Assembly (NCBI GenBank): GCA_020073665.1
Contig: JAIQEU010000060.1
Location: 1 to 32,096 of the forward strand
From: Terriglobia bacterium
Lineage (GTDB): Bacteria; Acidobacteriota; Terriglobia; Terriglobales; Acidobacteriaceae
Length of the DNA: 32,096 nucleotides
Direction of reading: 5' to 3'
Positions 23,488 through 29,862 of this stretch are shown piece by piece (position 1 is the stretch's first letter; the number at the start of each line of letters is the position of its first letter). Made by a program: the position numbers and the translations under genes. Under the pieces are notes generated by a model that did no database searches, was not told the origin of the DNA, and saw nothing but the letters and a program-made list of their open reading frames with translations.

Positions 23488-23679
23488 TCAAAACACGTCG
23501 GTTTCGCGTAGCCTGAGGCGCTCAGCTAAATCCGGGTACTTTCTGATCAAAGCCCAAAAATTCTTCCTCGCTCGCCACTTCGGACAACCCTTACCGAGGA
23601 GCCGACACCGCGCAACGGAACGCCAATACAGCATTCTTTCCGCCAGCAGGCACTCCCGAATCTGTTTTCGGCAATTCAT
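23488..23679 (-). CDS. Small cysteine-containing hypothetical protein (63 aa)
   Basis: From ATG 23679 the product reads MNCRKQIRECLLAERMLYWR, then SVARCRLLGKGCPKWRARKN, with four cysteines that could bind a metal and an arginine/lysine-rich surface suggesting nucleic-acid contact. GGAGG lies about 11 bases before the start. The frame remains open to 23754, but the extra residues are Arg/Ser-rich. It is followed by the 71-aa gene after 12 bases. Confidence 0.5.
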   Translation of the reverse strand: MNCRKQIRECLLAERMLYWRSVARCRLLGKGCPKWRARKNFWALIRKYPDLAERLRLRETDVF

Positions 23680-23842
23680 TTCACGAAAATCCTCCACACG
23701 GGCACGCGTGCCCCGGCTTTGAGCGAAAATCGAGCAGCGGTTCACTGAAGCCAAAGGACTTGGCTACGGCAGGCCTCGGATTTCCCCTCTACTACATGGG
23801 GTTTAAAAACCGTGAATGTCGATCGTTGGCGATGAGCAGCGC

Positions 23843-24217
23843 TCAAGCCGGGAGTTGGAGTGCTCCCGATGATTGAAAGTGCGGTTCGGTTGCCGTGTCG
23901 TCTTGACTCTGTCCGTGAATTCCTTCGACGGCTCGCAGCTTGCGCACGACTGCTCCGTAGTCCGCCGCGATCCCTGCTCCGGCACGTTGCAACACCCGGA
24001 CGTCGTCCTCTTTCAACTTGCCGCTGTCGATCTCGTGGAAAGTGAGCACGTCCGAGTAAGCGGGACGGAATAGCGTGATGGTATCCTCGCCGCGTCTTTG
24101 GTACTCGTCCCAGCATCCCCGGAGCGTCCGAACGTCTGCCTCCGACCATTGCCGCTTGTCGTAAGTTTCTTGCCCCAGCAGCGATAGCTGCTCGTCAGTC
24201 AACTCCTTCAACTTCAC
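23843..24217 (-). CDS. Hypothetical protein (124 aa)
   Basis: A strong GAGGAGG a few bases before GTG 24217 fixes the start. The protein is helical and acidic/basic mixed (LKELTDEQLSLLGQETYDKR, EADVRTLRGCWDEYQRRGED), with a C-terminal segment (DDVRVLQRAGAGIAADYGA). No family is recognised. Its 5' end lies next to the TGACAGT repeat region, so its promoter may be controlled by whatever binds there. A 64-aa frame further upstream (24195-24389) overlaps its start and the first repeats; I do not call it. Confidence 0.6.
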   Translation of the reverse strand: MKLKELTDEQLSLLGQETYDKRQWSEADVRTLRGCWDEYQRRGEDTITLFRPAYSDVLTFHEIDSGKLKEDDVRVLQRAGAGIAADYGAVVRKLRAVEGIHGQSQDDTATEPHFQSSGALQLPA

Positions 24218-24326
24218 GTACCCTCCTCACCTTAACTGTGGCGACAGCGCCAAAGACCATCTCGTAAATGGAATTGCTATTGTGTTTTTCGCGCAGCGCG
24301 GTTGGTTTGGGAACACCAGTCACCTT

Positions 24327-24521
24327 GGCTACTGTCACTTTCCTTAATCCGTATGCGCACGCTTCGGCAGGCTCAAAGGCTACTGTCAACCAGTGACAGT
24401 CGGATGACAGTTGGAGTTTCTAACAGATTGATAAAAGTAAAGTTTTTGATCTCTCACACGGATATAAGGACACTGACAGTTGAGTTCGAGTTTTGATCGG
24501 CAACTGTCACCTACTGACAGT
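24327..24521. repeat. Seven TGACAGT heptamers in two inverted pairs (candidate iterons or operators)
   Basis: TGACAGT or its complement ACTGTCA occurs at 24331-24337, 24382-24388, 24394-24400, 24405-24411, 24474-24480, 24503-24509 and 24515-24521. Two pairs form the same 19-bp palindrome design, ACTGTCA-N5-TGACAGT (24382-24400 and 24503-24521). GGCTACTGTCA is repeated 51 bp apart (24327-24337 and 24378-24388). No convincing gene lies here. The AT-rich stretch 24420-24470 is enclosed by the repeats, as at many plasmid-type origins, though a repressor control region is equally possible. Confidence 0.7.
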
Positions 24522-24658
24522 AGCGACGAGGTGAGAAACCCTGCCCAAGGCTGCGGCTGCGCAGCTTGCGATTCGTTGTGGCTCCAATCTTCGGACTACG
24601 AGAGTATTAAATAGAAGACATCGCATTTCGTTGCTGGGTGCGTTGGTTGACCTCTTTG

Positions 24659-24695
24659 GGGGAGCGGCGTAGTGAACCGCTCCCCTTTGTGTTTT
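24659..24695 (+). terminator. Rho-independent terminator, plus orientation
   Basis: GGGGAGCGG (24659-24667) and CCGCTCCCC (24677-24685) form a 9-bp GC-rich stem with a 9-base loop, followed by TTTGTGTTTT. The T-tract is on the plus strand, so it stops rightward transcription, yet no coding gene is visible to its left. It also overlaps the end of the minus-strand 125-codon gene and may act from both sides. Confidence 0.65.
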
Positions 24696-25068
24696 AGAAC
24701 GGCAGAGGGTCTTCTGGTGGCCACGGTGTCCACTGCACACGATCCTTCTTCGGATGGTGCAGATGCGGCAGCATGGCTTCTACTTCCTGCTTGCTGAGTT
24801 CTCGCATCTTGCGCTGATAGTCCCGTGCCAGTTGCTCCATCGCAGCGTCGTTAGCCCGATCTTCCGGCTTGCGGTACCTCTCCAGCTTGCGCCGACGCTT
24901 GCCCGTGGCGTTCATCCACGCATCCTCAACGCTGTCGTACTTGCCCAAGTAGGCGAGCACCTCCTGCTTGACCTTGGACTTCCCGGTCTTCTTGTCCCGA
25001 ACGCGCTTGTTCTGGACGAGGTAGTGCTGGACTGTCCCTTTGATGTTCTTCTTTCTCACGAATGCCAT
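24694..25068 (-). CDS. Basic hypothetical protein (124 aa)
   Basis: From ATG 25068 the protein starts MAFVRKKNIKGTVQHYLVQN and continues with KVKQEVLAYLGKYDSVEDAW, a beta-hairpin lead-in like that at the N-terminus of some IS4/IS1634-type transposases, but the rest is a short Lys/Arg-rich helical tail and no catalytic domain follows. It may be a DNA-binding regulator descended from such a domain. The frame is open upstream to 25110, but those codons coincide with the TTAGGCAC repeats. Its promoter probably lies inside that repeat array. Confidence 0.65.
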   Translation of the reverse strand: MAFVRKKNIKGTVQHYLVQNKRVRDKKTGKSKVKQEVLAYLGKYDSVEDAWMNATGKRRRKLERYRKPEDRANDAAMEQLARDYQRKMRELSKQEVEAMLPHLHHPKKDRVQWTPWPPEDPLPF

Positions 25069-25089
25069 GCGGTCTTCTCGCCAACCGTG

Positions 25090-25175
25090 ATTAGGCACCA
25101 CGTTAGGCACTACACACAGGGTAGCACAGAGCGGAGGATGGCAAGCGGTCGGTAGTGCCTAATGTAGTGCCTAAC
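25090..25175. repeat. TTAGGCAC array: two tandem pairs facing each other
   Basis: TTAGGCAC occurs at 25091-25098 and 25103-25110 (12-bp period); its complement GTGCCTAA occurs at 25155-25162 and 25167-25174 (again 12-bp period). The two halves make a 24-bp imperfect inverted repeat (25090-25113 and 25152-25175) separated by 38 bp. The array sits just upstream of the basic-protein gene at 25068 and would cover its promoter. It looks like a cooperative operator or a partition/recombination site. Confidence 0.65.
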
Positions 25176-25533
25176 TCGACTCCGGCAACGGCTGTATGCC
25201 GGGTCATAGCCCCGCCCTCACCCTTCGCCCTTTGTTCGAGACCCTTCCCCCGGCTCCTCGTTCATTTCAAACTGGCATTTTCATTATAAAACATATAAGT
25301 CATTGATATACAAAGACTTGCACTTCGCAAATGAGTTGCGAAGCTGAAATTCACGAAGAAAAATGTCTACCGAGTATTTATGTAGAGCGGTGCTGACACA
25401 GACCGCTGGCTGGTCAACCAGCCGCACAACAATCGGACGCCACTCGATCAAAAGTAGGGTCGGTAACTCAAGGCGGCGAGGACGGTGCGGATGCTGATAC
25501 GAACCAGCACTTCACAAAAGACGGAGGTCAACG
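25176..25533. other. Gene-free region with AT-rich tract and hairpins
   Basis: I find no convincing gene here. An AT-rich tract (about 25264-25320) is followed by a perfect inverted repeat, CTTCGCAA-N5-TTGCGAAG (25323-25343), then tandem hairpins: AGCGGT/ACCGCT (25386-25407, 10-base loop) and GGCTGG-TCAA-CCAGCC (25408-25423). The region precedes the replication operon and probably holds its promoter and leader, and perhaps part of an origin. Confidence 0.5.
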
Positions 25534-26220
25534 ATGGAAATCGTAGACAACCAACAACAGCAAATGACCGACACGGTCGCCACCGGGCTGCTGCCGATGG
25601 ATCTGACTGACCACACAATCGACGAGATCGTGGTCATGCAGTGCATCGCAATCGCAGAGCAGTGGCGCACGTTCAAGAAGTTCTTCGACGAGAACAAGCA
25701 CTGGCTTGTCGAGTTGAAGAAGCGCATGGGCGCACGGCAAGGCGTCGAGGGCAAGAAGTTCTTGTTCAACGGCGTCCACCTTAGCTGGACTGAGTTCGTC
25801 CAGCACTACATGAAGGTGACGCCCGCATACATGCGGATGCTTCTTGGCGATAAGCCGGAACCCAAAGAGGGCGACGGCGAGAAGCCTGAGAAGAAGGTCT
25901 ACACCCAGACGCAGTTCGACGAGGCGGTTGACAAAGCCTACGAGGAAGGCGTCGAGGCAGCGCGTGACGCTCAGGACGAAGCAGAGGATGAGGAAGCGGA
26001 AGATGAAGTCCTCACCCAAGGCGAGAAGGATCATATCGCAGCAGTGCCAAGCCGCAAGGCAGCAATCATTGCAGACGAGATTTTCCAGACGCTTTCAGCC
26101 GACCGTGGGATGAACTCCTACGACATTGGCGAGGTCATCGGCGAGTTGCAGAAGCTCAACAAGCCAAGCACCAAGCCGCAACCGACTCGCTTCGACCAAC
26201 CAACGGCACACGCAGCTTAA
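25534..26220 (+). CDS. Hypothetical acidic protein, first gene of replication operon (228 aa)
   Basis: CGGAGG lies about 8 bases before ATG 25534. The first ~110 residues are helical and aromatic-rich (AIAEQWRTFKKFFDENKHWL, LSWTEFVQHYMKVTPAYMRM), reminiscent of phage and plasmid proteins that precede replication genes. They are followed by a strongly acidic linker (AQDEAEDEEAEDEVLTQ) and a helical C-terminus ending in a Pro/Thr tail. No function can be assigned. It is the leading gene of a plus-strand run through to 30620. Confidence 0.7.
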   Translation: MEIVDNQQQQMTDTVATGLLPMDLTDHTIDEIVVMQCIAIAEQWRTFKKFFDENKHWLVELKKRMGARQGVEGKKFLFNGVHLSWTEFVQHYMKVTPAYMRMLLGDKPEPKEGDGEKPEKKVYTQTQFDEAVDKAYEEGVEAARDAQDEAEDEEAEDEVLTQGEKDHIAAVPSRKAAIIADEIFQTLSADRGMNSYDIGEVIGELQKLNKPSTKPQPTRFDQPTAHAA

Positions 26221-26233
26221 ACAGCAACGGTAA

Positions 26234-26288
26234 GGACGCATGTGGTTGCAGGGGAAGAAACACTGCGAACGACAAAGCCTGTGCGTCC
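26234..26288 (+). ncRNA. Structured leader between two operon genes
   Basis: GGACGCATGTGG (26234-26245) pairs with CCTGTGCGTCC (26278-26288) to give an 11-bp helix with one bulge and two G-U pairs. Inside it, TTGCAG (26246-26251) pairs with CTGC-G-AA (26263-26269). The loop contains GAAGAAAC. It is not a hammerhead (no CUGANGA). It could be an mRNA processing or regulatory element in the 95-base gap before 26316; I cannot match it to a known class. Confidence 0.4.
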
Positions 26289-26315
26289 CGAATAGCCCAT
26301 ATAGAGGAATCAACC

Positions 26316-26741
26316 ATGAACACTGATCGCAAGACAGCAGCACTGAAGGCAGCAGCAACCAAGGCTGCCAAGAAGCAGGCGGCACGTGGGCGTGTCATCG
26401 CTCGCAACGACGCCTACAACCAAAACCTGACCAACACAGCACGCCAGTACCTATATGACTCGGTACAGGAGATCAAGAGCGAGTACGAGGCGACGATCAA
26501 CGCCGCCTTGGACGAAGCGGAGATCGCAGCCTCCGAGTCCTTGCGCAACCTAGCCGGAGAGTTCGGCTGGTCGCTGGTGCAGGCAGCTTCCGAGGATGAC
26601 TACATCATGCTCGACAACTCGGTCGCACAGACCCTGCTCGACATCGTGTGGTTCGACGAGGAAGAAGAGTTCGAAGAACTCGAAGCCTGTGTTGAGTCAG
26701 CTAACACGCTGTATCCCGACACGGAGGTACAACCAGCCTGA
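26316..26741 (+). CDS. Hypothetical acidic helical protein (141 aa)
   Basis: AGAGGAA precedes ATG 26316 by about 6 bases. The N-terminal 30 residues are Ala/Lys-rich (KTAALKAAATKAAKKQAARG) and look like a DNA-contacting tail; the rest is helical and acidic (YEATINAALDEAEIAASESL, WFDEEEEFEELEACVESA). No family is recognised. The stop codon TGA (26739-26741) is followed after one base by the first hammerhead ribozyme, so the 3' end of this message would be generated by RNA self-cleavage. Confidence 0.65.
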   Translation: MNTDRKTAALKAAATKAAKKQAARGRVIARNDAYNQNLTNTARQYLYDSVQEIKSEYEATINAALDEAEIAASESLRNLAGEFGWSLVQAASEDDYIMLDNSVAQTLLDIVWFDEEEEFEELEACVESANTLYPDTEVQPA

Positions 26742-26742
26742 A

Positions 26743-26801
26743 GGTCGAAACGCCGTAACACCGACGCGGCGTCCGCGTGTAATGCACGCGCTGACGAGAC
26801 C
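26743..26801 (+). ncRNA. Hammerhead ribozyme 1 (stem-II-open permutation)
   Basis: All parts of a hammerhead are present. Stem II 3' strand GGTC (26743-26746) is followed by the core GAA (26747-26749). Stem III pairs ACGCCG (26750-26755) with CGGCGT (26767-26772), with an 11-base loop. C17 is at 26773, so cleavage falls after it. Stem I pairs CGCGTG (26774-26779) with CACGCG (26785-26790), with a 5-base loop. The core CTGACGA is at 26791-26797, and GACC (26798-26801) closes a perfect 4-bp stem II. A-U at the base of stem III and the GUC cleavage triplet are as required. It lies just after the stop of the 141-aa gene. Confidence 0.92.
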
Positions 26802-26831
26802 AGAGGTTACGCAGATAAGGGGGATCAACAC

Positions 26832-27023
26832 ATGTCACGGATCAAAGAGTATTACCAAGACGAACACGGAAACTGGCTGCCGGAGGCGAGAGCAATTCTT
26901 GCCAAGACAACTGCAACTCCAGACGCTACCAAGGAGACGCAAACTGTGCTCCGCATGAACGAAGTCGAGGTGCGACCGGAGTGCCTGCCCCAAGAAATCG
27001 AGGAGGAACTCGAAACGCCGTAA
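26832..27023 (+). CDS. Small hypothetical protein between two ribozymes (63 aa)
   Basis: AAGGGGGAT precedes ATG 26832. The product starts MSRIKEYYQDEHGNWLPEAR and ends in an acidic tail (CLPQEIEEELETP). It has no known domain. Its last codons (Glu-Thr-Pro-stop) are themselves the GAA-ACG-CCG-TAA that forms the 5' side of the second hammerhead ribozyme, so coding and ribozyme constraints overlap. Self-cleavage at 27032/27033 would leave the coding sequence intact with a 9-base 3' tail. Confidence 0.65.
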   Translation: MSRIKEYYQDEHGNWLPEARAILAKTTATPDATKETQTVLRMNEVEVRPECLPQEIEEELETP

Positions 27024-27060
27024 TGCGGCGTCCACTGGTTGTGCCAGTGCTGATGAGACC
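27005..27060 (+). ncRNA. Hammerhead ribozyme 2 (stem-II-open permutation)
   Basis: Same architecture as copy 1. The core GAA is at 27012-27014. Stem III pairs ACGCCG (27015-27020) with CGGCGT (27026-27031), with the 5-base loop TAATG. C17 is at 27032. Stem I pairs CACTGG (27033-27038) with CCAGTG (27044-27049), with loop TTGTG. The core CTGATGA is at 27050-27056, followed by GACC (27057-27060). Stem II is weaker: GG (27005-27006) and TC (27010-27011) can pair with GACC only with a three-base AAC bulge, probably because this strand is protein-coding. Compared with copy 1, stem I bases differ at several positions yet remain fully paired. The ribosome binding site of the next gene (AAGGAG, 27063-27068) follows immediately. 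Confidence 0.88.
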
Positions 27061-27076
27061 AAAAGGAGAACTAACA

Positions 27077-27331
27077 ATGACGGCACAGGAAGAAGCAAAG
27101 AAAATCATCACGCGTGTAGACCTTAACCACATGCTGGACGCGATGGTCGCACGCCGCGACGACTTGCTCGTCCAGTACATCGAGATGCACCCGGAACTGC
27201 GGCTTGACCAGATCGCGGAGAAGTTCGCGCTCACGCAGCCCGAAGTGTCCAGAATCATGAAACGGCACGGTGTGCAACGCCCGCGTGGATGGGCGTCACC
27301 CGCAGCAAGAAAGGTAACTATCGAGCAGTAA
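27077..27331 (+). CDS. Small helix-turn-helix protein (84 aa)
   Basis: ATG 27077 has AAGGAG 8 bases upstream, directly after the second ribozyme; a longer frame from 26981 would read through the ribozyme and is rejected. The C-terminal part LRLDQIAEKFALTQPEVSRI and the following MKRHGV form a clear helix-turn-helix like those in sigma-like and TrpR/Homeodomain-like regulators, so it probably binds DNA. The N-terminal half is helical (VDLNHMLDAMVARRDDLLVQ). It precedes the primase gene by 20 bases and may regulate this operon or the nearby repeats. Confidence 0.7.
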   Translation: MTAQEEAKKIITRVDLNHMLDAMVARRDDLLVQYIEMHPELRLDQIAEKFALTQPEVSRIMKRHGVQRPRGWASPAARKVTIEQ

Positions 27332-27351
27332 GTAGAGGTCACTAATTCACT

Positions 27352-29640
27352 ATGTCTAACAGCAACGCTCCCCTCGCGCATGCTCCACAGTATGCGGCGA
27401 TGGGCATACCGATCATCGCACTCGCACCGGGCACCAAGATTCCGTTCAAAGAAATGGAAGGCTGGCAGCACGGCGGCATTGCGACCACCGATCCGAAGCA
27501 AATCGAGAAGTGGAACAGTCAGTTCCCCAACGCCAACTACGCGCTGTGCGCCTTCGCGGTTGAAGACGGCAACTGCTTCCTTGAGTTCGATCAAGGCAAG
27601 CTGTCAGAAATCTGCGAGAAGTACGGACAGCCATTGCCACGTACTCGTGTGCATGTTTCTGGCAACGGCGGGAAGCACTTCATCTTCAAGCAGACGCCTG
27701 AGTCCATTGCGCTAGGCAACCGCAGCGCAGTCCGTGGCGGCAAGGAATGGTTCTCATTCCGCTCCAACAACAAGTATCTGGTGGCTCCGGGGTCTGTGCA
27801 TCCAAACGGAAACATCTACCGTGTGTTCCCCGGCTTCGACATCGAGCCGACGCCTATCCCTACATGGTTGGTGCGGGCGATTGACGAACTCGCCGTAAAA
27901 CCGAAGCCACAGCCCAAGGGCAGCGTCGAAGTACATGAAGCATTCGACTTCGATGACCTGATGGAGTTTCACAACATCGACATCGTTGGCGTCAAGGATG
28001 ACGTCTGGCACATCTGCACAGAGTGTCCCGGCGTTGACCGACGCCACGAACAGTCCGTGCTGACTGGCTTCTACTATGACGGATCGTCCTTCGGATGGTC
28101 ATGCTTTGCGGCGGGCTGCCCGCTGAATGGGAAGTCAATAGGCGAGGTGCTGAAGTTCCTCAACGACAAGAAGGGCGAACCGTACAAGGGGATCATCTGG
28201 TCTGATCCTAACGAGATTGATTGGGACAAGTTTGGCGTCGAGATTCTGGATGCCGACGAGATGGTGCAGGAGGAGTCCGTACACAGCAATGCCACGGCGG
28301 TCACAGCCGTCCCTTTTGCCGGGGATCAGCCTTCCACCGTTCAAACTCCTCCTGCTCCGGTGTGCGACGTAGCTGATTTCGATCAACTGATCGCCGAACG
28401 CGCAAACCAGTTGAATCCAGCGCCGTTGCCCGTGCCGGATGACATCGGCTCGATAGTGAACGCGCCGAAGGCGGAAGGACTCGCCTTCGACGTGCGGGCG
28501 CTGTACGGCAAGGCGGGAGAGATCGCTCGCAACACGACGCTGCCGCTTGGCTGGACATATCCCGGCGTTCTCGCCGTTGCCTCCGCACTTAACATCAAGG
28601 ATCGTGACGGACATGTCCGCTCCAACATTTACTGTGTGAACATCGCCCCAGTCGGTACGGCGAAGACCGTCGTGGCAGAAGCCATCGAGAAATCCATCTT
28701 CATGCCACTGAACAGAACGACCTACACCACGCCCGCCTCTGATCGTGGGCTGTGCAAGATGATCGGCAAGGATGGCAACACCCTGCTTTTGGTTGAAGAC
28801 GAGATGCGTGCGGTCTTCGGAAAATGTCAAATACCCAACTCAACGCTCGCGCAGACTTTTTGCAAGTTGTGGTCTAAGGACAACGCGGGCGTTGCCGACA
28901 AGAAGGGCGCAGACTCCTGCAACGGCAAGCTCTGCGTCTTGGGAAACATCGCATGCGAAGACGCCGCCGACTTCTCGAAAATTGTCGGGTCAAGCACCGT
29001 TACTGGTTTTTATGATCGCTTGCTGCTCGGTTACGACACGACGCCAGTGAAGTACCGCCCGTTGAACATCAAGCCTTCGTCCTTCACGGATGAGATGGTC
29101 GTCCGCGTCCCGACATGGGTCTGGGACGCCAAGGATGCTTGGGTCGGCGAGAATATCGCACGCCGCCGTCTGGGCGAACACGCCCTACGTGTGGCGCTTG
29201 TGACCGCAGCACTGAACGGCGACAAAGAGATCACACGTGACTGCTTCGTCGCCGCGCTGCGCTTCGTGGAGTGGCAAGAGCGATTGCGTGCCGAGTTCCG
29301 CCCCGGTCTAGCGGAGACGAAGGACGCCGAGTGCCTTGAAGCGGTGTATGCAGCATTGAAGGCACAGCGTGAGCACCAGAAGAAGACTGGCGAATATCCG
29401 AAAGGTGCTGATCTCGTGGGTCACAAACAGGAAGAATTGTGGAAGCTCATCAACTACAGCAAGGTTCTCTCCTCGAAGAATCTGTATCGAAAATACGGCA
29501 AGCTGGTGACCAGCGTGAAATCTACGCTGGTAGAGGACGGGTTCATCGAGTTCGTCAAGGAAGCGGATTACGACGAACAGAGCAATGAGAAGGAGCGGAA
29601 AAAGAAGACCCCATACTGCGTGCTGAAGAAGAATTTGTAA
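27352..29640 (+). CDS. Primase-polymerase fused to DUF3987-type ATPase/helicase (762 aa)
   Basis: Residues ~5-180 form a bifunctional primase/polymerase (Prim-Pol) domain: the metal-binding motif appears as FLEFD (E78, D80) and is followed by SGNGGKHFIF (103-112) with the conserved histidine. A cysteine cluster (C222, C225, C251, C256) suggests a zinc site. Residues ~375-690 are a DUF3987-like P-loop domain: a shortened Walker A PVGTAKT (433-439) and Walker B TLLLVEDE (477-484). Such proteins replicate phages and integrative elements by combining priming and unwinding. The usual first metal ligand Asp is Glu here, and the Walker A is compact, features to check. It is the central replication gene of the element. 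Confidence 0.85.
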   Translation: MSNSNAPLAHAPQYAAMGIPIIALAPGTKIPFKEMEGWQHGGIATTDPKQIEKWNSQFPNANYALCAFAVEDGNCFLEFDQGKLSEICEKYGQPLPRTRVHVSGNGGKHFIFKQTPESIALGNRSAVRGGKEWFSFRSNNKYLVAPGSVHPNGNIYRVFPGFDIEPTPIPTWLVRAIDELAVKPKPQPKGSVEVHEAFDFDDLMEFHNIDIVGVKDDVWHICTECPGVDRRHEQSVLTGFYYDGSSFGWSCFAAGCPLNGKSIGEVLKFLNDKKGEPYKGIIWSDPNEIDWDKFGVEILDADEMVQEESVHSNATAVTAVPFAGDQPSTVQTPPAPVCDVADFDQLIAERANQLNPAPLPVPDDIGSIVNAPKAEGLAFDVRALYGKAGEIARNTTLPLGWTYPGVLAVASALNIKDRDGHVRSNIYCVNIAPVGTAKTVVAEAIEKSIFMPLNRTTYTTPASDRGLCKMIGKDGNTLLLVEDEMRAVFGKCQIPNSTLAQTFCKLWSKDNAGVADKKGADSCNGKLCVLGNIACEDAADFSKIVGSSTVTGFYDRLLLGYDTTPVKYRPLNIKPSSFTDEMVVRVPTWVWDAKDAWVGENIARRRLGEHALRVALVTAALNGDKEITRDCFVAALRFVEWQERLRAEFRPGLAETKDAECLEAVYAALKAQREHQKKTGEYPKGADLVGHKQEELWKLINYSKVLSSKNLYRKYGKLVTSVKSTLVEDGFIEFVKEADYDEQSNEKERKKKTPYCVLKKNL

Positions 29641-29647
29641 GTTTCGG

Positions 29648-29708
29648 GTGCAACGCACTCGATGAGTGACAGAAGCAAGGGTTAACACTGGCTGACGGGC
29701 ACCTTGCT
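29648..29708 (+). other. Hairpin-rich spacer after the primase gene
   Basis: Several short stems overlap here: GTGC-aac-GCAC (29648-29658) or CACTC-gat-GAGTG (29656-29668), and AGCAAGG (29674-29680) with CCTTGCT (29702-29708). The last encloses CTGACGGG, which superficially recalls a hammerhead core but lacks the GAAA and stem III partners. No T-tract follows. A regulatory or processing role is possible. Confidence 0.35.
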
Positions 29709-29742
29709 CATTGATAGATCGCTCCGAGGGAGGGCAATCACT

Positions 29743-29862
29743 ATGAGCACACTACTAGCAACAGACAGAGGGGCTGAGTTTGCACGTCACACAGACCCGG
29801 ACACAACCGAAGAAGCAGCGGCATCCGTTCACGTCACCGCGCTTGAGCAGGACGTGCGGTGA
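29743..29862 (+). CDS. Very small phage-like protein (39 aa)
   Basis: A 39-codon frame starts at ATG 29743 with GGGAGGG about 8 bases upstream and ends with TGA overlapping the next ATG (TGATG, 29860-29864). The product MSTLLATDRGAEFARHTDPD and TTEEAAASVHVTALEQDVR resembles the N-terminal segment HTDPDTsxEAA...LE found in small phage and element proteins, which is why I accept it despite its length. Here it stops before the downstream winged-helix part those proteins normally have, so it may be a truncated remnant. Confidence 0.55.
   Translation: MSTLLATDRGAEFARHTDPDTTEEAAASVHVTALEQDVR

Noticed and set aside
24195-24389. 64-aa minus-strand frame with TTG start across the TGACAGT repeats
   Set aside because: It overlaps the ribosome binding site and start of the well-supported 124-aa gene and consists partly of repeat sequence. 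Not excluded, but unsupported.
24694-25068. Complete insertion sequence transposase
   Set aside because: Only an N-terminal-like beta hairpin resembles transposases; no DDE catalytic domain and no flanking IS ends.
25090-25175. CRISPR-like repeats
   Set aside because: Repeats are 8 bp with 4-bp spacers and inverted halves, not direct 25-40 bp repeats with unique spacers. I see no CRISPR array or cas operon; the DUF2779 protein is only Cas4-like.
25386-25423. Hammerhead-like CTGACACAGACC in the leader of the 25534 operon
   Set aside because: The bases after CTGA do not match the core (needs NGA) and no GAA-stem III is nearby; it folds instead as simple tandem hairpins.
29656-29708. Possible third hammerhead near CTGACGG after the primase gene
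   Set aside because: The core needs CUGANGA with a GAA partner and stem III; here the sequence is CTGACGG and those elements are missing.
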